Shown here: in pieces, positions 1 to 6,445 of the stretch
Position numbering within the stretch: the first letter of the stretch is position 1
How the letters are laid out: each line of letters opens with the position of its first letter
Assembly: GCA_021772235.1 (NCBI GenBank)
Contig: JAJFMI010000137.1
Span: forward strand, 1 to 7,315
Direction of reading: 5' to 3'
Source: Chlamydiota bacterium
GTDB lineage: Bacteria; Chlamydiota; Chlamydiia; Chlamydiales; JAJFMI01
DNA length: 7,315 nucleotides
The notes under the pieces: generated by a model
The model's input: only the letters and a program-made list of their open reading frames with translations
What the model was told of the DNA's origin: nothing
Databases searched by the model: none
Translations under genes and position numbers: made by a program

Positions 1-81
1 ACTTCTATTTCTTATTTACACCTAATTAACTTGAAAAGACAACTAAAAAGTGAAACGAATCCAATTGCTTCATCAGTCATT

Positions 82-939
82 CTAACAAATTTTAGTGTTT
101 AGTGCACGTGTATTCAAGAAGATAGATCCTGAATCGACCTCCAATTCGCCCTCTTTTAGAAGAAATTTTTTATTTCGGCTTCTATTTTGCAAATGACTCA
201 AAACCTTACTTAACTGATCAGAATTGAGCTTTACTCCCTCCTGCTCAAGAGAATAGGCGAGTTTTAAGCGGTTTTTTTCACCTCGCGCCTCCTCTCCTAA
301 TCTGCAGAGGCTATTTCGTACCTGCTTGCCAAACTTTTCTTCTAAAAATGGAAAAATCTCTTCCCGCATCCTGGCGCGCAAATAATGCAAATTTTTATTT
401 GTTTGATCTTCAAAAAAAGCGATCTTCTTCTTTTCCAAGAAATTCAGTAGAATTTCCTTACGCATCCCTAGAAGCGGCCGCCAAAAATTTACACCTTCTT
501 GCTCATCAGTTGGCGCCATCCCCCCTATGTTATAGAGGCGAGAGCCCTCCAAAATTCTCTTCAACACCACCTCTGCCTGATCATCGGCATGATGGGCGAG
601 CAGCACTGCCTGAAAAGAAAATTCTCCACAAAGCTCATGAAAAAATTGCCGCCGCTCCTCTCGAAAGCGCTCTTCTAAATTTGACCCCGTAATCTCCCTC
701 AATGTTCTTAGATGGAACGGGAGGCCGAGTTTTTTCGCATAACTCGCTATCCTCTCCGCTTCCTCTCTACTTTCTTCACGCATACCATGATCGATATGAG
801 CCAAGTGCAGAGGCAATTTTACTTGCAAAAGAAGGTGCAGAAGGGCCATAGAATCGGGTCCACCAGAAAATCCCAAGAGCAGTGGCTGCTCCTGATTCCA
901 ATATTTTCGCAAAAAGGGGATGACGGGATTCTCTTTCAT
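82..939 (-). CDS. tilS: tRNA(Ile)-lysidine synthetase, short form
   Basis: TilS (MesJ family) uses ATP to join lysine to C34 of the CAU-anticodon isoleucine tRNA in the cytoplasm, so that it reads AUA as isoleucine. The 285-aa product has the N-type PP-loop SGGPDS at residues 25-30. It also has the family block HHADDQAE at 116-123, RPLLGMRKE at about 154-161, and EDQTNKNLHYLRARMREE at about 177-194, which matches the family's usual DPTN..Y.RN.IR region. At 285 aa it ends just after the catalytic and first C-terminal helical region and lacks the full C-terminal part of the 432-aa E. coli enzyme. As I recall, chlamydial (about 320 aa) and Aquifex proteins are also short. The ATG at 939 is the only plausible start: no in-frame start lies upstream and the PP-loop is only 24 residues in. 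The Shine-Dalgarno sequence is poor. The gene is divergent from lptF. Confidence 0.95.
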   Translation of the reverse strand: MKENPVIPFLRKYWNQEQPLLLGFSGGPDSMALLHLLLQVKLPLHLAHIDHGMREESREEAERIASYAKKLGLPFHLRTLREITGSNLEERFREERRQFFHELCGEFSFQAVLLAHHADDQAEVVLKRILEGSRLYNIGGMAPTDEQEGVNFWRPLLGMRKEILLNFLEKKKIAFFEDQTNKNLHYLRARMREEIFPFLEEKFGKQVRNSLCRLGEEARGEKNRLKLAYSLEQEGVKLNSDQLSKVLSHLQNRSRNKKFLLKEGELEVDSGSIFLNTRALNTKIC

Positions 940-975
940 AGATAGTATTGTCTCATTACCCCCTTGGGAAAGTCA

Positions 976-2064
976 ATGCTACCACTTCTTTGGAAAACAC
1001 TACTTAAGCGCTACTTTCAAGTAATCACTTTATCCGTGCTCTCCTTCATTGCTGTTCTGCTCCTTTTACGCCTAAAAGAGATCGCCACTTTTGCTACACT
1101 CTCTTTCCATATTAAGGACATCACCCTCTTTATCCTCTATCAAATCCCCTACATTCTCCCTTTTGCCATCTCCATCTCTAGTCTACTCTCCTCTCTTGTG
1201 CTCACGCAATCACTCTCTCGCACGTGCGAGCTCACAGCGATGCGCTCTTTCGGTATTTCTCTTGAACAAATCCTCGCGCCTCTTTTTGCCTGCGGCCTCA
1301 CACTCTCTCTTCTTGTATTCCTGACAGTTTCTGAACTCACTCCCCACTCGCGTTTTCTAACACAAGATCTGATTTACAAAACAACCGTTGGGAACCCCCT
1401 CATCCTTTTAGAAAAGAACAAACGAATGAAACTCACCGACGCAATTGTGGAAATGGAGTGTGAAGAAAAAGGCGTTTCAGTCAAAGATTTTCTCTTTGCT
1501 TTAAACGATAAAAAAAACGATCGCATCACCCTCGTTCTTTCAAAAAAATTGAAAATTGAGAGCGGACTACTGCGTGCAAAAGATGTATCCATTCTCACAC
1601 ACGTTGCAAATGAAGAGGGAAAAGACCACTTATTGATAGAAAATGCCGCTGTAGAGACAACAAAGGCGCGCCGCTTTGCAGAAAAGTTGCAGGGCAAAGG
1701 GTGGAATTTAAAAGCAGAACACCTCCCCCTAAAATGGATGCTGATCGACGGCAAATTGAAACACAAACGAAAAGACAAGCAGCGCACAAAAGTAGAACTC
1801 GCGCGCCGGCTTTCGCTTTCACTTTCTGCATTTACCATGACCGTAATTGGAGCTATATTTGGTATGGAGATTGGCCGAGTGAAGAAAAAGCGCGGCATCT
1901 TTTTTGCCTGCCTCTTTGCCGCAGTCATTCTTTTTAGCTTTATCGCCGCCAAATCATTTGCATACTCAGGAGCCAAATCTGCCCTCTGTCAATTTGTCCC
2001 ACAAGCAGCCATCCTTCTTTTGTGTTCACTACACTTAAAAAGAGTGAAGAGAGGAAGCGAATGA
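976..2064 (+). CDS. lptF: LptF/LptG-family (YjgP/YjgQ) LPS export permease, first paralogue
   Basis: This is an inner-membrane permease of the LptB2FG ABC transporter, which extracts lipopolysaccharide from the inner membrane and passes it to the periplasmic Lpt bridge. The 362-aa product has the family layout. N-terminal membrane segments lie at about 15-35, 48-80 and 97-118, with the cytoplasmic coupling motif ELTAMRSFGIS at 85-95. A hydrophilic periplasmic domain spans about 120-275 and C-terminal membrane helices about 280-355, ending in a basic tail. The ATG at 976 is preferred because GGGA lies 6-7 bases upstream; a TTG at 964 would add four residues (MGKS). The stop overlaps the next start as ATGA, so the two permeases are translationally coupled and probably form a heterodimer. 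The assignment to lptF rather than lptG rests on being first in the pair. No LptB gene is in the window. Confidence 0.88.
   Translation: MLPLLWKTLLKRYFQVITLSVLSFIAVLLLLRLKEIATFATLSFHIKDITLFILYQIPYILPFAISISSLLSSLVLTQSLSRTCELTAMRSFGISLEQILAPLFACGLTLSLLVFLTVSELTPHSRFLTQDLIYKTTVGNPLILLEKNKRMKLTDAIVEMECEEKGVSVKDFLFALNDKKNDRITLVLSKKLKIESGLLRAKDVSILTHVANEEGKDHLLIENAAVETTKARRFAEKLQGKGWNLKAEHLPLKWMLIDGKLKHKRKDKQRTKVELARRLSLSLSAFTMTVIGAIFGMEIGRVKKKRGIFFACLFAAVILFSFIAAKSFAYSGAKSALCQFVPQAAILLLCSLHLKRVKRGSE
2050..2055 (+). promoter_or_regulatory. Shine-Dalgarno of lptG, deciding its start
   Basis: AGAGGA lies five bases before the ATG at 2061, inside the last codons of lptF. It selects 2061 over an in-frame ATG 39 bases earlier at 2022, which would lie well inside lptF and has no such site. 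Confidence 0.75.
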
Positions 2065-3077
2065 AAACATTAAACCGCAAACTCACCCTTGACCTATTCA
2101 AACACATCCTTTTTTTCCTTCTTATCTTCTATGTTTTTATTGTGATCAGTGATTACTCCGCCCACATCCAACAATTTGTAAAAAACCGCCACATCCCCCT
2201 TCACGAAATTGCCCTCTATTACCTCTGCCAACTCATCAAACAGGTGCATATACTGCTCCCTCTTTCCCTTTTGATCACCTCGATGAAAATCCTCACCTCG
2301 ATGAATCGGAATTTTGAAATTGTCGCATTGCAAGCAGCTTGCATATCGATACAAAAAATTGCTCGCCCCTTTGTTTTTGCTGCTTTTTCCTGCACCCTAC
2401 TGCTTTATCTCACATCAGAATTTCTCGCACCTAAAGCAGAAGAGAAAATCACATCCTTTCAACAGGAGCACCTAGCACGTAATAAAAAAACGCGAAAGAA
2501 AATACAGGAGCGCGACCTGATCGATGGAACAAAAATCATCTACCAATCATACGATCCAAAAGCGGAAGAATTTTTTGACTTCTACTGGATCAAGTCGATG
2601 GATGAAATCTGGTACGCCAAAAATATGCAACGCAATAAGCATGGAACTGCTGTCGACCATTTTCTTCGAAATAAAAATCAGAAAATTGAAAAACAAAACT
2701 CATACAACGCCTATACACTCCCCATCTCCACCTTAAAAATCCAAAAAAGCCTCATCTTAGAAAACCTTCCCATTCGCAAATTACTCAAACTCCCAAAGGA
2801 TGAAAAAACACTTTCACAAATCTGGCTAAAGCTCCTCACCCCTCTTCTCTCTCTAATTATTATCACCGCGATCATCCCCTCAGTAACAAAATTTGCACGT
2901 GACAAACACCATCTCATTACCTTTGCAATTGCGCTCTTTGGTTTTTTCGCCTTTTTCTCTATAATGAATGCATGCGCAATCATAGGCGAAAGTGGAAGCC
3001 TACCGCCCTACCTGGCTCTACTTCCATTTCCTGTGCTGCTTGAAACTATTTTCTTAATACGATGGATCAAAACTTAA
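2061..3077 (+). CDS. lptG: LptF/LptG-family (YjgP/YjgQ) LPS export permease, second paralogue
   Basis: This is the second permease subunit of the presumed LptB2FG lipopolysaccharide exporter in the inner membrane. The 338-aa product repeats the layout of its neighbour. It has a first membrane helix at about 12-30 followed by SDYSAHI, which resembles the LptG pattern after helix 1. Further helices lie at about 48-80, with the coupling-helix region MNRNFEIVALQAACIS at 81-96, and at about 100-118. A hydrophilic periplasmic domain spans about 120-255, and C-terminal helices span about 260-335. The start overlaps the lptF stop by four bases (ATGA). The 3' end overlaps the next gene by 16 bases, so the three genes read as one operon. 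The F/G naming follows gene order and the SDY feature and is less certain than the family. Confidence 0.87.
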   Translation: MKTLNRKLTLDLFKHILFFLLIFYVFIVISDYSAHIQQFVKNRHIPLHEIALYYLCQLIKQVHILLPLSLLITSMKILTSMNRNFEIVALQAACISIQKIARPFVFAAFSCTLLLYLTSEFLAPKAEEKITSFQQEHLARNKKTRKKIQERDLIDGTKIIYQSYDPKAEEFFDFYWIKSMDEIWYAKNMQRNKHGTAVDHFLRNKNQKIEKQNSYNAYTLPISTLKIQKSLILENLPIRKLLKLPKDEKTLSQIWLKLLTPLLSLIIITAIIPSVTKFARDKHHLITFAIALFGFFAFFSIMNACAIIGESGSLPPYLALLPFPVLLETIFLIRWIKT

Positions 3078-3799
3078 CCTGGAATTTTCGCGGAATCGGC
3101 ATTGCAATTGGAGCTGTAATCTTCCTTATTGGCTCCCTCTTTTTTCCGCCTACACGCTATATTTGGGACCTAATCGACCAAAATCTTTTTCTACTCATCA
3201 ATAGTTGGATTGCAACAAACCCTCTTTCGCAAAACATCGTTGCCATACTCAACTACAAACGCTTTGACTGGGTACACGACCTCGTCTTTCTCACATTTTT
3301 TATCATCTACGTCAAGAATGCTCCGCGCGAAAAACGTCTCTACCGCATAGCACAAGTCCTTTTTGCCGTTCTCCTTGCCGCCTTAGTCATACTCTACATC
3401 AATAAAACCCTACTCTCGACTACCTATCGCATCAATCGCGATTCTCCATCGCTCTACTTTCCGAACTGCACACGCCTTTCAGAAAAAGTGACCTGGCTTT
3501 TTGTAAAAGATTATTCGCGCTGCTCATTTCCAGCCGATCACGGGACAACTGCCTGTCTATTTATTGGAGTGATCCACATCCTTATGGGCGCACGCGCAGG
3601 ACTTTTTGCCACCCTCTACGCCCTCTTTTTTGTCTCCCCACGTCTTATTGTAGGCGCGCACTGGCTTACTGATATTCTTGTTGGTTCCGCATCAATTGCA
3701 ATACTTGCACTTGCAATCGGTTATTGCACTCCGCTCGCCGAACTTTTCGCCCAAAAATTCACGAAAACAACGCTTGTAAAGAAGCCTCACGTTGAATGA
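3062..3799 (+). CDS. PAP2-superfamily membrane phosphatase
   Basis: The product is a 245-aa polytopic inner-membrane protein with PAP2 (type 2 phosphatidic acid phosphatase) active-site motifs. Motif 1 is degenerate: K115, then R126-D-S-P129 instead of the usual KX6RP. Motif 2 is SFPADH at 155-160, with catalytic H160; the family usually has PSGH or PSDH. Motif 3 is S192-P-R194-x4-G-A-H200-x3-D204, which is intact. Membrane segments lie at about 10-30, 71-85, 97-115, 161-175, 178-193 and 205-222. PAP2 enzymes of this kind remove phosphate from lipid A, undecaprenyl pyrophosphate or phosphatidyl-glycerol phosphate. The position directly after lptFG makes an envelope-lipid substrate likely, but the sequence does not say which. 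The ATG overlaps lptG by 16 bases with no clear ribosome site, suggesting translational coupling. The 3' end overlaps the convergent ATPase gene by 41 bases. Confidence 0.85.
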   Translation: MDQNLTWNFRGIGIAIGAVIFLIGSLFFPPTRYIWDLIDQNLFLLINSWIATNPLSQNIVAILNYKRFDWVHDLVFLTFFIIYVKNAPREKRLYRIAQVLFAVLLAALVILYINKTLLSTTYRINRDSPSLYFPNCTRLSEKVTWLFVKDYSRCSFPADHGTTACLFIGVIHILMGARAGLFATLYALFFVSPRLIVGAHWLTDILVGSASIAILALAIGYCTPLAELFAQKFTKTTLVKKPHVE

Positions 3800-5365
3800 G
3801 ATCTTCTGACCAGATATTTTTTTTAAAACCATTTGCCGTAATCAATGCCATTTCAACTTGCTTTTTCGTCCCAAAATGTTTTTCAAATACCTGTATTTTA
3901 AGCAAGAGACCTTTTGCTAAAGCTTTATCTACTACAAAATTTTGATCAGAAAACTTGATTTCACATAATGTGATTACCCCATCATCTCGATCAAAAAGAA
4001 GATCAATCTGCGTTCCAAAATCCTTCGACCCCTTTTTTGGCAAATAACGCCATGTGCCAATAAGGGCTGCAATTTTATGAATACCGAGTGCACGCATGAG
4101 CTGATTGAGATGTTTAAAACAGAGATTCTCAAAAGCAAATCCTGCCCAAGAGGATTTCGCTGGTGTATTCGCAACTTTTTGCCAATATGAACCTTCAACT
4201 GAAATATGCATAGGCTCAATCCATTTCAAATAGAAAAGTGTGTACTCATCAATAATCCGGTAATAACGATCTCGTCTCCTCTTCCCATAAGGAATAAAAC
4301 AACGAATGAATCCAGATGCTTCAAGTTCTTTTAGACGCTTGTTTATTCTACCCCCTGAGGTTTTTTGCATCGCATCAATCAATTTTTCGCGGGAAATCTG
4401 ATTGCCACTCTTTGCAATCTCTTTGACTATGCGGTAATTTACTTCTGCTTGATCAAAAAGTGCGTAAAAAAGATTGGTAAACTCTTCACTTAACAACCCC
4501 GATTTAGTAAAACAGAGAGCATCGATTGCTTGCGTTGCTGACTCTCCTTTTTTTACCTCGCGGAGATAAAAAGGAATACCTCCGACAGCCATATAAAGCT
4601 CTGCAATCTGCTTACGCGACATTCGTATAGAACGACTCAGTAAATACTCCTCCGTTTCTTTTAAATTAAACGGCTCGAGCAATATGCGCTTTGTGACACG
4701 ATTGTACAGCCCTCCTTTTGCATGAATCAAATGATCTAACATCCAGGAAGCAGCCGACCCACAAGCGATAAGAATTAAATTGTTGTTCTTCGACCAATGA
4801 GCATTCCAAAAATGATCTAGCATCTGAATGCAACCTGAACGTTTTGTAGCAAGCCACGGGAGCTCATCAAGAAATAGCACCACTTTTTTCTTTTTCACTT
4901 TCTCTAGCGCTTTAGTAAAAAGTAAAAAAGCTTCTTTCCAATTTTTGGGATCCTGTATAGAGAGATCTTTGTAAAAGAAAGAGGAAATAGCAGTCGTAAA
5001 GTTCTGTAACTGCATTTTTGTTGACGCATCTTTAATCCCAACTACCTCAATATAGAGAGCTGATTCTGAAAAATATTCACGAATAAGAAAGGTTTTTCCT
5101 ACACGACGCCGGCCATAAACAGCTAGTACACCGATTCAAAAGTTTTTGACCTAAAACAACGCGAAATCTCGCGCGATTGGGCTATTGAAAATCGCTCAAT
5201 ATTAATAATATGGATCGATTTTCAATAGTTCAATCCCGTGGATTTGGCGCCGTTTTAGGTTGAATAACTTTTCAATCGGTGTACTAGAAAATCCGATTCC
5301 TTCGAACGGATAAGATTTGCAAAAATTTCCTGCTCTTTTTCACGACCAATAATTTCTTTTCTCAT
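3759..5365 (-). pseudogene. ATPase_2/DUF234-type AAA+ ATPase, interrupted by a small transposable element
   Basis: Reading from the ATG at 5365 gives 27 residues starting MRKEIIGREKEQEIF and ending SDFL. The frame then enters an inserted element and stops after ten more codons. After the element the frame resumes as AVYGRRRVGKTFLIREYF. Joining 5365-5285 to 5123-3759 gives an intact 481-aa protein. Restored domains are Walker A GRRRVGKT (31-38), Walker B VVLFLDELPWL (about 108-118), a sensor-like LILIACGSAAS (about 143-153), and a winged helix (about 258-303). A C-terminal PD-(D/E)xK-like domain has E359, D401 and E415-I-K417. The length fits the family. AGGTG six bases before the ATG supports the 5365 start. 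In the broken gene the first ATG after the element is at 5015 (418 aa, without Walker A and without a ribosome site), and no ATG, GTG or TTG precedes it. The role of this family is poorly known. The gene may be horizontally acquired. Confidence 0.9.
5126..5284. mobile_element. 159-bp non-coding foldback element (MITE), IS630/Tc1-mariner-like target
   Basis: The ends are GTACACCGATT and AATCGGTGTAC, a perfect 11-bp inverted repeat. The similarity runs on through the whole element: arms 5126-5204 and 5206-5284 are mirror-complementary around position 5205. This includes a perfect 13-bp pair (5182-5194 with 5216-5228), a 9-bp ACCTAAAAC pair, and the AT-rich centre ATATTAATAATAT. By eye about 80 percent of positions pair, with two compensating one-base shifts. 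TA flanks both ends (5124-5125 and 5285-5286) and each flank reads CTAG, so the duplication is either TA or the palindrome CTAG; the sequence cannot separate these. In the CTAG model the element is 5127-5283. Removing 161 bp restores the host ATPase frame exactly. No coding potential is seen, so mobilisation would need a transposase from elsewhere, and the IS630 link is inference from the target and duplication. Confidence 0.9.
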
Positions 5366-5371
5366 TGAACA

Positions 5372-5376
5372 CACCT
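5372..5376 (-). promoter_or_regulatory. Shine-Dalgarno of the interrupted ATPase gene
   Basis: AGGTG on the minus strand lies six bases before the ATG at 5365. It supports 5365 as the original start and shows that the 27-codon 5' fragment belongs to a real gene. Confidence 0.6.
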
Positions 5377-5416
5377 AAACTACTTACAATCAAATTAATG
5401 CACTTTTAACAACTTC

Positions 5417-5445
5417 ATTATAAGGGGCCATATCTCCTTTCTGGA
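5417..5445 (-). promoter_or_regulatory. Possible ATPase promoter overlapping an inverted repeat
   Basis: A perfect TATAAT lies at 5422-5417 on the minus strand, about 50 bases before the ATPase ATG. At 17-bp spacing the -35 hexamer is TCCAGA, only three of six matches. The whole spacer and the -35 lie in the inverted repeat at 5424-5460, which would allow a regulator or cruciform to act on it. The TATAAT is seen directly; its use as a promoter is inference. Confidence 0.4.
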
Positions 5446-5460
5446 ATAAGATATGGCCCC
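5424..5460. repeat. 12-bp perfect inverted repeat with 13-base loop
   Basis: GGGGCCATATCT at 5424-5435 pairs perfectly with AGATATGGCCCC at 5449-5460. With one bulged C it extends by AA/TT to about 5422-5463. It lies between the rpsI terminator and the ATPase start. No T-run follows on either strand, so it is not a standard intrinsic terminator. Possible roles are an operator for the ATPase promoter, a second transcript-end hairpin, or an unrelated repeat. Confidence 0.8.
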
Positions 5461-5478
5461 CTTTAAGAATTTTAAGGC

Positions 5479-5513
5479 AAAAAAAAAGACCTCCTGAAAA
5501 GGAAGTCTTTTTT
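5479..5513 (-). terminator. Intrinsic terminator of the rplM-rpsI operon
   Basis: On the minus strand GACTTCC (5507-5501), loop TTTTCA, and GGAGGTC (5494-5488) form a seven-pair stem with one G-U wobble. Nine T residues follow (5487-5479), and seven A residues before the stem (5513-5507 side) allow further A-U pairing. The wobble pairs only in the minus-strand RNA, which supports that direction. It begins about 20 bases after the rpsI stop. Confidence 0.88.
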
Positions 5514-5533
5514 GAAAACAATAAAGGTTTCTA

Positions 5534-5920
5534 TTAACGCTTAGAGAACTGGAATTTGGCACGAGCGCCTCTTTGACCATATTTCTTGCGTTCCTTTCTG
5601 CGAGGATCGCGAGTCAAATAGCCAAGCTCTTTTAACTCACCACGCTTTCCTTCATCATCTGAAACAAGAGCACGTGAGATACCAAGGCGAACAGCTGTTG
5701 CTTGCGCCTCAACTCCTCCACCTTTAACACTCACAAGAATGTCATAGGTCGAATCAAGTTCAAATTTTTTCAAAGGACTTAGCATGATTTCTCTTTGGAA
5801 ATCTAATGGGAAATACTCATCATGCTTGCGACCATTGACAGTCACCTTTCCACTTCCTTTTCGCAGGCGCACTGAAGCTACCGCTCTTTTTCTTCTTCCT
5901 ACTCCGAGTTTCTCTTCCAT
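5534..5920 (-). CDS. rpsI: 30S ribosomal protein S9
   Basis: S9 is a small-subunit protein whose C-terminal tail reaches the P-site tRNA. The 128-aa product is full length. It has GVGRRKRAVASVRL at residues 6-19 with KGSGKVTVNGR following, then the SVKGGGVEAQATAVRLGISRAL region at about 64-85. The C-terminal LTRDPRRKERKKYG is followed by the conserved terminal SKR. The sequence resembles chlamydial S9 proteins as I recall them, for example EYFPLDFQRE and LSPLKKF. It lies nine bases after rplM in the usual rplM-rpsI order, and its ribosome site overlaps the rplM stop, implying coupled translation and roughly equal output of the two proteins. Confidence 0.98.
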   Translation of the reverse strand: MEEKLGVGRRKRAVASVRLRKGSGKVTVNGRKHDEYFPLDFQREIMLSPLKKFELDSTYDILVSVKGGGVEAQATAVRLGISRALVSDDEGKRGELKELGYLTRDPRRKERKKYGQRGARAKFQFSKR

Positions 5921-5926
5921 CTATAG

Positions 5927-5931
5927 TTCCT
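5927..5931 (-). promoter_or_regulatory. Shine-Dalgarno of rpsI overlapping the rplM stop
   Basis: AGGAA on the minus strand lies six to seven bases before the rpsI ATG at 5920. It shares two bases with the rplM TAG stop (5932-5930), so ribosomes ending on rplM are placed to re-initiate on rpsI. Confidence 0.75.
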
Positions 5932-6382
5932 AAAGATTAATTTTTACAGGTTGCTGCGCTTCTAAATTATGCTCTTCTCCAACGAAGATACGAAGACGTT
6001 TTAGTTGTGCTCTACCCAGTTTAGTACGTGGCATCATTTTTTGAATCGCATTGCGGAGAATAAAATCCGGTTTACGCTCCAACATTGTACGGAAAGTAAT
6101 CTCGCGCAAACCGCCTACATGACCCGTATGGTGCTTGTAAGTTTTATTTGCAGCTTTACTTCCTGTTACAACGAACTGATCTGCATTAAGAATAACAATC
6201 CCATCTCCACAATCAACATGAGGAGTGAAAGTGGTCTTGTGTTTCCCACGTAAAATTTTTGCTACTTCAGATGCGAAGCGGCCTAAAGTTTTTCCCTTAG
6301 CATCGGCAACATACCAATTATGGTCTTTCTGTGCCTCTTCTGCGGTTAAAAAAATTGTTTGGTTATTTTTTTTATTGGCCAT
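5930..6382 (-). CDS. rplM: 50S ribosomal protein L13
   Basis: L13 is an early-assembly protein of the large ribosomal subunit that binds 23S rRNA. The 150-aa product has the typical features in order: WYVADAKGKTLGRFASEVA at about 23-41, ILRGKHKTTFTPHVDCGDGI at about 43-62, the VTGSKAANKTYKHHTGHVGG segment at about 71-90, and the signature MMPRTKLGRAQLKRLRIF at about 115-132. An N-terminal extension of about 15 residues (MANKKNNQTIFLTAEEAQ) precedes the usual start of homology; from memory the chlamydial protein has a similar extension. No in-frame start lies upstream of 6382. It is the first gene of the rplM-rpsI operon, with a near-consensus promoter upstream and a terminator after rpsI. Confidence 0.98.
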   Translation of the reverse strand: MANKKNNQTIFLTAEEAQKDHNWYVADAKGKTLGRFASEVAKILRGKHKTTFTPHVDCGDGIVILNADQFVVTGSKAANKTYKHHTGHVGGLREITFRTMLERKPDFILRNAIQKMMPRTKLGRAQLKRLRIFVGEEHNLEAQQPVKINL

Positions 6383-6413
6383 GTGCCTACATCCATCTTA
6401 TATTCAGTTCTCG

Positions 6414-6442
6414 AGTATATCTAATAGAGATCTTTTTGCCAA
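6414..6442 (-). promoter_or_regulatory. rplM: Near-consensus sigma-70-type promoter for rplM-rpsI
   Basis: On the minus strand TTGGCA (6442-6437) is followed by exactly 17 bases and TATACT (6419-6414). Each hexamer differs from the housekeeping consensus at one position. The -10 ends 31 bases before the rplM ATG, giving a leader of about 25 bases. A strong promoter is expected for ribosomal proteins. Confidence 0.8.
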
Positions 6443-6445
6443 GTG

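Noticed and set aside
13..42. Possible minus-strand promoter TTGTCT-18-TAAATA for a gene beyond the window (ftsH follows tilS in C. trachomatis, as I recall)
   Set aside because: The hexamers are weak, the region is AT-rich, and the target gene is not visible.
12..80. 22-codon open frame on the minus strand after tilS
   Set aside because: It is very short, has no ribosome site and resembles nothing I know. It is more likely intergenic DNA.
1374..1976. 200-codon open frame on the minus strand
   Set aside because: It is antisense to the lptF frame, rich in Ser, Arg and Phe as expected of a shadow, and has no motif.
2022..2060. Longer lptG reading from an ATG at 2022
   Set aside because: The ATG at 2061 has AGAGGA at five bases and an ATGA overlap with the lptF stop. 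The added 13 residues lie inside lptF and do not look like the family N-terminus.
5126..5284. The long hairpin as a transcription terminator or structured RNA
   Set aside because: It lies inside a coding frame, has a duplicated target, no terminal T-run, and its removal restores the gene exactly. A mobile element explains all of this.
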